DNA of 64,000 nucleotides from JAGRGG01 sp965217265 (GTDB lineage: Bacteria > Pseudomonadota > Alphaproteobacteria > Geminicoccales > Geminicoccaceae), in assembly GCA_965217265.1 (NCBI GenBank), contig CBDCHP010000018.1, positions 1 to 64,000 of the forward strand. Reading direction: 5' to 3'. Every line of letters starts with the position of its first letter. The stretch's first letter is position 1. Position numbers and translations under genes: made by a program. Positions 45,683-54,555 of the stretch are shown here, one piece after another. The notes beneath the pieces are model-generated. The model was not told where the DNA came from, did no database searches, and saw only the letters and a list, made by a program, of their open reading frames with translations.

Positions 45683-46612
45683 GTGGCCTACCAGGGCGTG
45701 GACGGTCTCGGCGAACGCATTCGCGCCTGTGCCGCCGGCGACGCGGGTGCCTTGAAGGCGCTTTACGACAGCCACGCGGGCTTTCTCTTGGGCGTCATCG
45801 TGCCGATCGTCGGTGCCCGGCGCGCGGCCGAGACCGTGCTCGGCGAGATCTACCTCGCCTTGTGGCGCCACGCCTCGGGCTTCGATCCGAGGACGACGAC
45901 CGCGCGGGCCTGGATCATCGGGCTCGCCCGCCACGTTGCCATCCGCCGCCGGCCGGCGCCGCCCGATCCCGCCGCCCGACCCTCCGTCCTGCCCGAGGGC
46001 GGGCCGGAGAGCGAGGAGGTGCGCGCCAAGCTCGACGCCCTGCCGGACCCGGCGCGGACCGCCCTCGTGTCGGCCTACGTCGAGGGCCTGCCGCTCGCCG
46101 GCATCGCCGCGCGCCTGTCGATCGACGAGGCCCGGGCCAAAGCCTACTTGGCGCAAGCACTCCTCGCCCTGGACGACGGGGCCGATCCGGGTCGCGTCGA
46201 GCCCGCCGCCGCCTACGTGCTCGGCCTCTCGGGCAAAGCCGAGCGGGAACGCTTCGAGGCGGGCTCGGAGGCGGACCCGGCCCTGGCCCGCCGCGCGGGC
46301 TTTTGGGAGGACAAGCTGTCCTTGCTGCACGACGGGCGCTCGACCATCAGGCCCTCCACCGATCCCTGGAACCGCGTCGCGCGCCGCCTGGGCGAGGCGC
46401 AGAAAGCCGGCATGCGGGTCGAGCAGCGCACGACGACAGTCCGCCGCCGCCGTCGCTCGCCGCTCGCCGCACTTCGGCCGAGCTTGTGGCTCTGGTGCGT
46501 GCTCGCGATCGGCGCCGTCGTCTGGGCCCTCTCGCAGGGGGTCGGCCAGTCCGACGAGCAAAAACCCCTCTTCTTCGCGCCGCACCCGATACGCCCCGGG
46601 TCGTCGTCCTGA
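45683..46612 (+). CDS. Fusion of ECF sigma-like and RskA-like anti-sigma domains
   Basis: One 309-aa frame joins two things usually encoded separately. Residues about 18-90 look like sigma region 2 (ALKALYDSHAGFLLGV, GEIYLALWRHASGFDPR, TARAWIIGLARHVAIRR). Residues 112-163 look like region 4 (LDALPDPARTALVSAYVEG, LAGIAARLSIDEARAKAYL). Residues about 175-215 match the RskA/anti-sigma-K start (AAYVLGLSGKAERERFEAG, DPALARRAGFWEDKL). A single membrane helix follows at 268-285. So the sigma part is tethered to the membrane. Both sigma motifs are weaker than in active ECF factors. GTG start with GAGGAGGAAACC. Confidence 0.75.
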   Translation: MAYQGVDGLGERIRACAAGDAGALKALYDSHAGFLLGVIVPIVGARRAAETVLGEIYLALWRHASGFDPRTTTARAWIIGLARHVAIRRRPAPPDPAARPSVLPEGGPESEEVRAKLDALPDPARTALVSAYVEGLPLAGIAARLSIDEARAKAYLAQALLALDDGADPGRVEPAAAYVLGLSGKAERERFEAGSEADPALARRAGFWEDKLSLLHDGRSTIRPSTDPWNRVARRLGEAQKAGMRVEQRTTTVRRRRRSPLAALRPSLWLWCVLAIGAVVWALSQGVGQSDEQKPLFFAPHPIRPGSSS

Positions 46613-47036
46613 GCCTCGACGTCGGCCGATCGTTCGCGTCGAGGGCCCTCGGCCTCAAGCTTCTCAAGGGCCGGACCGTGACGGCCGGTTTCGTCGCGCG
46701 CGTGCCCAGAACAGGCGGACGGTCGGCGCGGTGCCGCGTTCGCCATATAGACCTCTTCGGAAAAAACGCCTAACTAGTGTACAATTACAAATCGGAATAA
46801 AATTTGGGAACCCCCGTCTGGTCGTGGACTTAACTCCCTGAGTGAATCGCGCAAGGTTCGACAAGATCTGGGTGGTTAGGAACATATCCTTTCAGGCGAA
46901 CAAATTGTAGCAGCCGTATCCGGCGGGTTTGGCCGTGAAGCCTACCGTTTGGTTCAAGGCTACCCTACGCACGCAACGACGGTCTTATTGGCTTCGCGCG
47001 AAATCATCGATCGCAAACAACACGGAGGTACCCTTG
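46613..47036. other. Intergenic region before the PRC-barrel gene
   Basis: About 420 bases. The first 160 are GC-rich without a convincing gene. From about 46770 to 46930 the DNA is clearly more AT-rich (for example ACAATTACAAATCGGAATAA), as expected for a promoter. GGGAAC at 46806 could be a stress-sigma -35 element, but a matching -10 is not clear. Confidence 0.4.
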
Positions 47037-48398
47037 ATGCGCAGCAACCTATTGAAAACGACCGCGGTTGTTCTGGCACTCTCTTTCCCGCTCGCGGCGA
47101 CGGCGCAGCAAGAGCAGCAGTTGGCGCAGACGCCCGACATGATCACGCAGATGCAAGAGCAGCTCAACCAGGGCGGCGATCAGGCGTTCAGCCAAGTCGA
47201 GCAGGGCCTGAACGACCTCAAGAGCGAGATGTCGAGCGCCCAGCCGCCGCAGGACATGCAGCAGCAGTTCCAAGAGGCGCAATCCCAGATCGACACCGCC
47301 ATCCAGGCGGTGCAGAACCAGAACGCGGAAGAGGCCAGGACGGCGCTGGATGAGTTGGGCCGGATGGTCAACGTCATCGTCGACGTCGACAGCGAGGGCG
47401 GCCAGCAACAGGCCCAGAACGAGGGGCAGGAAAGCGACCAGGCTTCCCGGATCGTCATCCAGGACACGCAGCCCGTCATCGACGTGCAGCAGCAGCAGCC
47501 GCGGGTCTCGGTCACCCAGCAGGACCCCGTGGTCAGGGTCGAGGTGCCCCCGCCGCAGATCACCGTGACGCAGCCCAAGCCGCAGGTCGACGTCCAGGTC
47601 ACGGTGCCCGAGCCGCAGATCGAGGTGACCCAGGCCGACCCCAAGGTCACGGTCGAGCAGCAGCAGCCGCAGGTCGACGTCCAGGTGCCCGAGCCGCAGG
47701 TGTCGGTGCAGCAGGTCCAGCCGCAGGTGCAGGTGCAGCAGGCCCAGCCCACCGTCGACGTCGAGCAGCAGCAGCCGCAGGTCCAGGTGACGCAGGGCGA
47801 GCCGCAGGTCGACGTGCAGCAGGGCGACCCGGAAGTGACGGTCAACCGGGCCGAGGGCGAGGACAACGCCGACGTCAACGTCAACGTTCGCACCGCGCAG
47901 GATGGCCAGCAGCAGAGCGACCAGCAGCAGATCGCGGTCGTCGACGAGGAGCAGCCCGAGACGACCCAGCAGAACGCCGACACGGCGCGACCACCGGCGG
48001 GCGACCAGGACCAGACGGCGGTGGTGGCGGTGGTGCCGACGCCGGGCGACGGCACGTCGTTCGGTTCCTATACCCGCGTGCCGGAGGCCGATCGCGGCGG
48101 CATCCAGATCGGCAACGATTTCCAGGCCGAGAGCCTGATCGGCCAGATGGTCTACGGCGCCAACGGCGAGCAGATCGGCGAGATCGGCGACCTGCTGGTC
48201 GGCGGCGATAACTCGGTCAAGCAGGCGATCGTCGAGATAGGCGGCTTCCTCGGCCTCGGCGAGCGGCCGGTCGCGGTCGATCTCAGCCGCCTGACCTCAG
48301 GCGACAACGGCAACCTCACCCTCGACATCAGCGAGGAAGAGGCGGAGCAGCTGCCGACCTACGACGAGCGCGACGGCAACTGGTTCTCGGCCGGCTGA
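47037..48398 (+). CDS. Secreted PRC-barrel protein with 9-residue beta repeats
   Basis: 453 aa. Signal peptide at residues 1-23 (LLKTTAVVLALSFPLAATAQ). Residues 25-140 are Gln-rich helix. Residues about 145-273 hold about 13 units of a 9-residue pattern P-x-V-x-V-x-Q-x-x, for example PQVDVQQGD, PQVQVTQGE and PTVDVEQQQ. A PRC-barrel domain is at 364-440 (ESLIGQMVYGANGEQIGEIG). Start ATG 47037 has ACGGAGG. The strict V-x-V alternation suggests stacked beta-strands. Function unknown; a periplasmic or surface structural role is likely. Neighbour of the sigma fusion. Confidence 0.8.
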   Translation: MRSNLLKTTAVVLALSFPLAATAQQEQQLAQTPDMITQMQEQLNQGGDQAFSQVEQGLNDLKSEMSSAQPPQDMQQQFQEAQSQIDTAIQAVQNQNAEEARTALDELGRMVNVIVDVDSEGGQQQAQNEGQESDQASRIVIQDTQPVIDVQQQQPRVSVTQQDPVVRVEVPPPQITVTQPKPQVDVQVTVPEPQIEVTQADPKVTVEQQQPQVDVQVPEPQVSVQQVQPQVQVQQAQPTVDVEQQQPQVQVTQGEPQVDVQQGDPEVTVNRAEGEDNADVNVNVRTAQDGQQQSDQQQIAVVDEEQPETTQQNADTARPPAGDQDQTAVVAVVPTPGDGTSFGSYTRVPEADRGGIQIGNDFQAESLIGQMVYGANGEQIGEIGDLLVGGDNSVKQAIVEIGGFLGLGERPVAVDLSRLTSGDNGNLTLDISEEEAEQLPTYDERDGNWFSAG

Positions 48399-48579
48399 GG
48401 TCACTGAGGAAAACACGCTCGGTCGGCCCGGCTTGAAGGCCGGACACGGCGGCTCGATCGATGGGGGCGCGGCATTGAAGGGTGCCGCGCCCCTCGTCTT
48501 GCCGCGGGTCTTGTTGCGGCCTCGCGGCGATAGCGCCCAAGAAGCGGCGGATCCCCGCTTGACGAAGCAACGGAAAAAC

Positions 48580-50632
48580 ATGCCGCAACCGCCCGTCGCC
48601 GAACCCCGCCGTCTAACCTTCGAGCGTCACGGCACGCGCTGGGACGATCCTTACGCGTGGTTGCGCGACCCCGCCTATCCCATCGTCAAGGATCCGGCGA
48701 TCTTGGACTATCTCAGGGCCGAGAACGCCTACCACGCGGCGATCACGGCGCCCTGGGCCGGCCTGGTCGACGAACTGCACGCCGAGATCAAGGCCAGGAT
48801 CAAGGCCGACGAGGCGTCGGTGCCGGCCCCCGACGGGCCTTACGACTATTACTGGCGCTACGCCACGGGCGCCGAGTACCGGACGTGGTACCGCCGGCCG
48901 CGCGGCGGCGGACCCGAGACGGTGCTCTTGGACGAGCGCGCCCTGGCCGAGGGTCGAGGCTACTTTCGCCTGCGGGCGCTCAAGATGGCACCCGGCCACG
49001 ACCGCCTCGCCTACGCCGCCGACGAGGACGGCTCGGAGCGCCACGTCGTTCGCGTGCGCGGCGTCGAGACGGCCGTGGACGTCGCCCCGATCGTCAACAC
49101 GTCGGGCGACCTCGCCTGGGCGGCGGACGGTGAGACCCTCCTCTACGTCGAGCTGAACGAGCAACTGCGCCCATTTCGCGTCCGCGCCCGGCGCTTGGAC
49201 GGCGGCGCGGGCGACGATGATCCCGTCTTGTTCGAGGAGGCCGATCCCGCCTTCTTCGTCAAGCTGCGGCGAACGCGAAGCCGGCGCTACATCCTGATCG
49301 AGACCGGCACGCACGAGACCGACGAGGTCTGGCGCCTCGACGCCGAGCGCCCGCTCAAAGCGCCCCAGATCATAGCACCGCGGCAGACCGGGCGGCGCTT
49401 GAGCGTCGAGCACCAGGGCGAGCGGCTGTTGATCCTGACCGACGACGCGCACGAGAACTTCCGCCTCGTCGAGACCGACATCGACGCCGGCGACCCCCGC
49501 CGACTGGCGCGAACTGCTCGCCGGCTCGAACGAACGCTACTGGCAGGGTCTGTTCGTCGGGCAGCACCACGTCGTCCTCCTCGGCCGGGTCGGGGGCGAG
49601 GACGCCGCCGTGGTGCTTGAGGGGCCGGGACGGACGCGGGCGCTCCCCTTCGATGAGCCGATGCTGGCGATCGGCCTCGGCGAGAACCGCGCCTACGATA
49701 CGAGCACCCTTCGCCTCGTCGTCGCGTCGATGAAGACGCCGCGCACCGTCCTCGACGTCGACCTCGACAGCGGTGCCCGGACGGTGCGGAAGGTGCAGGA
49801 GATCCCGTCCGGCTACGACCCGGAGCGCTACGTCACGCGGCGCTTGTGGGCCACGGCCCCGGACGGCGCGCGCGTGCCGGTCTCGATCGTCCACGACCGG
49901 GACTACCCGCTGAACAAGGACCGGCCGCTCCTCCTCTACGGCTACGGCGCCTACGGCCACGGCGTCGCGACCGGCTTCTCGGTCGCGCGCTTGAGCCTGT
50001 TGGGGCGCGGCTTCGCCTACGCCATCGCCCACGTTCGCGGCGGCGACGAACTGGGCCAACGCTGGTATTGAAAGGGCAGGCTGGCGGACAAGGCCAGCAG
50101 CTTCACCGACTTCATCACCGCCGCCGAGGCGCTGATCGGGGCCGGCTACACGGACAAGGGCCGCATCGCGGCGCAGGGCGCCAGTGCCGGCGGCATGTTG
50201 ATGGGGGCCATCGCCAATTTGCGGCCCGACTTGTTCGGCTGCATCGTGGCGCAGGTGCCGTTCGTCGACGTCTTGAACACGATGCTGGACAAGGATCTGC
50301 CGCTCACCCCGATCGAGTGGCCGGAGTGGGGCGATCCGATCAAGGACCCCGACGCCTTTCGCCGCATCATGGCCTACAGCCCCTACGACAACATCAAGGC
50401 TGTACCCTACCCGCCGATGCTGGTGACGGCCGGGATCAGCGACCCGCGCGTCACCTACTGGGAGCCGGCGAAGTACGTCGCCCGCCTGCGCGCGACCAAG
50501 ACCGACACGAACCCGCTCCTCCTCAAGACCAACATGGGTGCCGGCCACTTCGGCGCGTCGGGCCGTTTCGACGCGCTGCGCGAGACGGCCGAGATCTACG
50601 CCTTCATTCTGGGCACGCTCGGCGACGCCTGA
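48580..50632 (+). pseudogene. ptrB: Oligopeptidase B (S9 family), frameshifted and with in-frame TGA
   Basis: Prolyl-oligopeptidase-family serine peptidase that cuts after basic residues in short peptides. The N-terminal propeller starts MPQPPVAEPRRLTFERHGTR. One extra C at about 49500 shifts the frame; restoring it gives GDPRDWRELLAGSNERYWQG. The catalytic part then reads HVRGGDELGQRWY, TGA at 50069, KGRLADKASSFTDFI, the nucleophile GASAGGML (Ser codon 50183), the Asp segment SDPRVTYWEPAKY and the His segment GHFGASGRF. E. coli OpB has WYEDGK where the TGA falls. Restored length about 684 aa fits the family. Two lesions imply a non-functional gene unless they are sequence errors. Confidence 0.85.
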
Positions 50633-50648
50633 TCGTCCGGCGCCTATA

Positions 50649-50894
50649 CTAGCGCACGCGCACGAGCAGGAGCCAGTGCCCGTCGGCACATGGTTCGAGC
50701 GCCACCACCTCGTGGCCGTGGTCGATCACCGCTTCCGGCACGTTGCGCCGCGGTTCCTCGCCGGCAAGCGTGACCTTGAGGAGTTGTCCCGAGGTCATTT
50801 TCTCCAGCGCCAACTTGGTTCGAACGAACGTCATCGGACAAGTCAGGCCGGTGATATCCAGTTCGCGGTCGGTTTGCATGTAGGCTACTTGCAC
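50649..50894 (-). CDS. TusA/SirA-like sulfurtransferase family protein
   Basis: 81 aa with the TusA-fold signature DITGLTCPMTFVRTKLALEKM, holding the sulfur-carrying Cys. The motif is CPMT rather than the classic CPxP, as in a TusA-like subfamily. GTG at 50894 has AAGG at good spacing; ATG at 50879 is also possible. Convergent with oligopeptidase B and divergent from mucR. Partner and sulfur source are unknown. Confidence 0.82.
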   Translation of the reverse strand: MQVAYMQTDRELDITGLTCPMTFVRTKLALEKMTSGQLLKVTLAGEEPRRNVPEAVIDHGHEVVALEPCADGHWLLLVRVR

Positions 50895-51014
50895 CGTTGC
50901 ACCTTACGTTTCGTCAAGATTTGCAGGAACACAACAAAATTTCCTTGCACTTTTAAAACGGCTTAATATCTTGCTCAATCAGAACCCCCTCACGCGCCAG
51001 CCAAGGAAAACTCC

Positions 51015-51449
51015 GTGACGACCGATAAAATAAGCCAGAGCGAGCTTTTGTCGTTGACCACCGAGATCGTCGCCTCGCACGTCGCCAACAACAGCGTTGC
51101 CATGTCTGATCTGCCTCAGCTCATCAAGATGGTGTTCGCCAGCCTGTCCAACCAGGGGGGCGTCGAGGAGCAGGCCGAGCCCGAGAAGCCGGCCCCGGCC
51201 GTGCCGATCAAGAAGTCGGTGCAGAACGAGTTCATCGTCTGCCTCGAGGACGGCAAGAAGCTGAAAATGCTCAAGCGCCACCTCAAGACCCGCTACAACA
51301 TGTCGCCCGACGAGTACAAGAAGCGTTGGGGCCTGCCCGACGACTACCCGATGGTGGCGCCGGACTACGCCGAGCAACGCTCCAGCCTGGCGAAGAAGAT
51401 CGGGCTCGGCACCAAGCCGCGCGCCCGCGGCCGCGCCGCCGCCGGCTGA
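51015..51449 (+). CDS. mucR: MucR/Ros family transcriptional regulator
   Basis: 144 aa zinc-finger regulator typical of alphaproteobacteria. The finger region is VCLEDGKKLKMLKRHLKTRYNM with the flanking YKKRWGLPDDYPMVAPDYA; one ligand is Asp instead of the second Cys, as in many MucR. The N-terminal part (LLSLTTEIVASHVANN) is the usual oligomerisation segment. GTG start. Controls exopolysaccharide, motility and other genes in relatives. Followed by a clear terminator. Confidence 0.93.
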   Translation: MTTDKISQSELLSLTTEIVASHVANNSVAMSDLPQLIKMVFASLSNQGGVEEQAEPEKPAPAVPIKKSVQNEFIVCLEDGKKLKMLKRHLKTRYNMSPDEYKKRWGLPDDYPMVAPDYAEQRSSLAKKIGLGTKPRARGRAAAG

Positions 51450-51472
51450 ACCCCGACCGCGAAGATCGCGTC

Positions 51473-51505
51473 GTCCCCGGCCCGTCCCGCGGCCGGGGAC
51501 GTTTT
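51473..51505 (+). terminator. Rho-independent terminator after mucR
   Basis: GTCCCCGGCC - cgtcccgc - GGCCGGGGAC forms a 10-bp GC stem, followed by GTTTT. It lies 23 bases after the mucR stop. Confidence 0.85.
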
Positions 51506-51654
51506 GCGTGAAACGTCTAGGGAGCTATAGCTTCACACGCCCGTTTCTTGCTATCTAGAGCAAGGCGGCGGGGCCACCGTCTCTTTGTTACCGTCGCCGG
51601 GTGCTTACATGGTGACGGGGCCGCGCGACGTCGGCAATTGATTTCGAGGGGCGC

Positions 51655-53019
51655 TTGGCGAAACTCTACCTCAAGACCTACGGCTGTCAGATGAACGCCT
51701 ACGACAGCGAGCGCATGGCGCGCCTCCTGGCCGTGCACGGGTTCGAGGGCACGGCCGCGGCGGACGAGGCCGACCTCGTCATCCTCAACACCTGCCACAT
51801 CCGCGAGAAGGCGGCCGAGAAGGTCTACTCCGACCTCGGGCGCCTGCGCGATTTGCGCGCGGCGCGGCGGGCGGCGGGCTCGGGCGAGATGACGATCGCG
51901 GTCGCCGGCTGCGTCGCTCAGGCCGAGGGCGAGGCGATCCTGGAGCGGGCCCCCTTCGTCGACGTCGTCGTCGGGCCGCAGTCCTACCACCGCCTGCCGG
52001 AACTCCTCGCCCGCCGCGCGCGCTCGCGAGGCGGCGTCGTCGAGACGGGCTTTCCGGTCGAGAGCAAGTTCGACCTGCTGCCCGAGGACGTAGGCGCCGC
52101 CGGAGTCTCGGCCTTCCTCGCGATCCAGGAGGGCTGCGACAAGTTCTGCACCTTTTGCGTCGTGCCTTACACGCGCGGCGCCGAGGCGAGCCGGCCGGCG
52201 TCGGCGATCATCGGCGAGGCAAAGCGCCTGATCGCCGCCGGTGCCCGCGAGATCACGCTGCTCGGCCAGAACGTCAACGCCTACCACGGCGACGGCCCGA
52301 ACGGCCGCACCTGGGGCTTGGCGCGGCTGATCAGGTCGCTCGCCGACCTGCCCGGCTTGGCGCGCATCCGCTACACCACCTCGCACCCGGCCGACATGGA
52401 CGACGACCTGATCCGGGCGCACACCGACGTGCCGGCCTTGATGCCCTACCTGCACCTGCCGGTGCAGTCGGGCTCGGACGCCGTCCTGCGGGCGATGAAC
52501 CGGCGCTACACGGCCGACGACTACCTGCGCCTCGTCGATCGCTTGCGCGCCGCCCGGCCGGACTTGGCGCTCTCCTCCGACTTCATCGTCGGCTTTCCCG
52601 GCGAGGACGACGCGGGCTTTCAAGCCACCCTCGACCTCGTCGAGCGGGTCGGCTTCGCCTACAGCTTCTCGTTCAAGTACAGCCCCCGCCCCGGCACCCC
52701 GGCGGCAATGCTCTCCCGCCAAGTCAAGGAACCCCTCAAGGCCGAGCGTCTCGCCAGCCTCCAAGAGCGCCTGAACGCGCAGGCGGCATCCTTCAACGCC
52801 GCCACCGTGGGCACGACCTTCCCCGTCCTCTTGGAGCGGCCCGGCCGTCACCCGGGCCAGCTCGTCGGCAAATCGCCCTACCTCCAGGCCGTCCACCTCG
52901 ACGCGAGTGGGCTCAAGATCGGCGACCTCGCCCCGGTCACGATCGAGGCCGCCCTGCCGCACAGCCTCAAGGGACGCTTGAGCGCCCGCCACGCCGCCCA
53001 ACCGGAGTTCGCCTCCTGA
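51655..53019 (+). CDS. miaB: tRNA-2-methylthio-N6-dimethylallyladenosine synthase MiaB
   Basis: Radical-SAM methylthiotransferase that modifies A37 of tRNAs. 454 aa. First cluster cysteines: TYGCQMNAYDSE, LNTCHIREKA and AGCVAQAEG. Radical-SAM motif: GCDKFCTFCVVPYTRG. TRAM domain at the C-terminus. TTG start with GAGGGG upstream; no earlier start fits. First gene of the conserved miaB-phoH-ybeY-corC-lnt-xre string. Confidence 0.95.
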   Translation: MAKLYLKTYGCQMNAYDSERMARLLAVHGFEGTAAADEADLVILNTCHIREKAAEKVYSDLGRLRDLRAARRAAGSGEMTIAVAGCVAQAEGEAILERAPFVDVVVGPQSYHRLPELLARRARSRGGVVETGFPVESKFDLLPEDVGAAGVSAFLAIQEGCDKFCTFCVVPYTRGAEASRPASAIIGEAKRLIAAGAREITLLGQNVNAYHGDGPNGRTWGLARLIRSLADLPGLARIRYTTSHPADMDDDLIRAHTDVPALMPYLHLPVQSGSDAVLRAMNRRYTADDYLRLVDRLRAARPDLALSSDFIVGFPGEDDAGFQATLDLVERVGFAYSFSFKYSPRPGTPAAMLSRQVKEPLKAERLASLQERLNAQAASFNAATVGTTFPVLLERPGRHPGQLVGKSPYLQAVHLDASGLKIGDLAPVTIEAALPHSLKGRLSARHAAQPEFAS

Positions 53020-54044
53020 CCACGACGCCCATCGTCGAGCCGCAGCCGGCGAGTTGCCGGCTGGCCTTGAAGGACAACCACGCCTCGGCCCTCCTCTTCG
53101 GCCAGCACCACGTCAACGTCGCCCGCATCGAGCAGAAGCTGCCGGTGAGCATCGTCACCCGCGGCAACGAGGTGTTCATCCAGGGTCAAGACGACGCCGA
53201 CGTGCGCGCCGCCGCCGAGGTGATCGAGCGCCTTGGCGCCCAGGTCGAGCAGGGCCTCGCCGTCGGCCGGCCCGAGGTCGACGCCGCACTACGTATGGTG
53301 ATCCAGTCCCCCGGCGCCGACCACAACCAGATGGCGCTGCGCACCGAGCGGCGCACGATCCAACCCCGGTCGTCGAACCAAGCCGCTTATCTTCGCGCGC
53401 TGGAGCGCTTCGATCTCACCTTCGGCGTCGGCCCGGCCGGCACGGGCAAGACCTACCTCGCCGTCGCGGCGGCGGTCGCGATGCTCAAGTCCCGCGCCGT
53501 CGATCGGCTGATCCTCTCGCGCCCCGCCGTCGAGGCCGGCGAGCGCCTGGGTTTCCTGCCGGGTGACTTGAAGGAGAAGGTCGATCCCTACCTCCGCCCC
53601 TTGTACGACGCCTTGCAGGACATGCTGCCCGAGGGCAAACTGCAGAGCCGAATCGAGACCGGGCAGATCGAGATCGCGCCCTTGGCCTTCATGCGCGGCC
53701 GCACGCTCAACCACGCCTTCGTCATCCTCGACGAGGCGCAGAACACGACGCCGATGCAGATGAAGATGTTCTTGACCCGTCTCGGCGAGGGCTCACGCAT
53801 GGTCGTCACCGGCGATCCGAGCCAAGTCGACCTGCCGCACGGCCAGCGCCCCGGCCTCAACGACGCGCTCGACACGCTGCGCGGCATCCCCGAGATCGGC
53901 ATCGTCCGCTTCGATCGCCACGACGTCGTCCGCCACCCCCTCGTTGCCAAGATCGTCGAGGCCTACGAGGGACCGATCGTCGACACTCACGAACAGGAGG
54001 AACGCGCGGCGCCGCCGGCGCCCGCCCCGCACGACAATGGATAG
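53016..54044 (+). CDS. phoH: PhoH family ATPase, apparent CTG start
   Basis: PhoH-like P-loop ATPase linked to RNA metabolism. N-terminal KH/R3H-like part, then Walker A GPAGTGKTYLAV and Walker B FVILDEAQNTTPMQMKMFL. There is no ATG, GTG or TTG before the conserved start region. CTG at 53016 overlaps the miaB TGA (CTGA) and has GGAG at 53004-53007, 8 bases upstream, giving TTTPIVEPQPASCRLALKDN. A TTG near residue 17 is the alternative but would lose conserved sequence. 342 aa. Overlaps ybeY by 8 bases. Confidence 0.88.
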   Translation: MTTTPIVEPQPASCRLALKDNHASALLFGQHHVNVARIEQKLPVSIVTRGNEVFIQGQDDADVRAAAEVIERLGAQVEQGLAVGRPEVDAALRMVIQSPGADHNQMALRTERRTIQPRSSNQAAYLRALERFDLTFGVGPAGTGKTYLAVAAAVAMLKSRAVDRLILSRPAVEAGERLGFLPGDLKEKVDPYLRPLYDALQDMLPEGKLQSRIETGQIEIAPLAFMRGRTLNHAFVILDEAQNTTPMQMKMFLTRLGEGSRMVVTGDPSQVDLPHGQRPGLNDALDTLRGIPEIGIVRFDRHDVVRHPLVAKIVEAYEGPIVDTHEQEERAAPPAPAPHDNG

Positions 54045-54555
54045 CGACAGTAGCGCAACGATCGAGGTGACGGTCTTGGCCCCGGACTGGGCCGAGACCG
54101 TCACCGATTTTGAGGGTGTGTGCAACCGGGCAGCGGGCGCGGCGCTGGCGGGCCTGCCGGGGGATGTGCGGCGGCGGATCGAGGTCGCGATCCTGCTCGT
54201 CGACGACGCCCACGTCCGGGACTTGAACCGGACGTGGCGCGGCCGGGACGTGGCCACCAACGTGCTCTCGTTTGCCAATCTGGACCGGATCGAGGACGCG
54301 CCGTCACTCGGCCCCGTCATCCTCGGCGACGTAGTCCTCGCCTTCGAGACCGTGCGGCGCGAGGCCCTGGAGCAGAACAAGCTGCTCGCGGCGCACTTGA
54401 GCCACCTCGTCGTCCACGGCCTCTTGCACCTGCTCGGCCACGACCACGCGACCGACGAGGAGGCGGACAGGATGGAGGGCCTGGAGCGCCGCCTCGTCAC
54501 CGGCCTCGGCCACGCCGACCCCTACGCCGACCCTTGTGCCGAGGAGGCCGCCTGA
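54037..54555 (+). CDS. ybeY: rRNA maturation endoribonuclease YbeY
   Basis: Zinc RNase for 16S rRNA 3' end maturation and ribosome quality control. The metal motif HGLLHLLGHDH is near the C-terminus, after NVLSFANL and the ILGDVVLAFETV segment. 172 aa. ATG lies within the end of phoH, and its TGA overlaps the corC ATG (ATGA). Confidence 0.94.
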   Translation: MDSDSSATIEVTVLAPDWAETVTDFEGVCNRAAGAALAGLPGDVRRRIEVAILLVDDAHVRDLNRTWRGRDVATNVLSFANLDRIEDAPSLGPVILGDVVLAFETVRREALEQNKLLAAHLSHLVVHGLLHLLGHDHATDEEADRMEGLERRLVTGLGHADPYADPCAEEAA

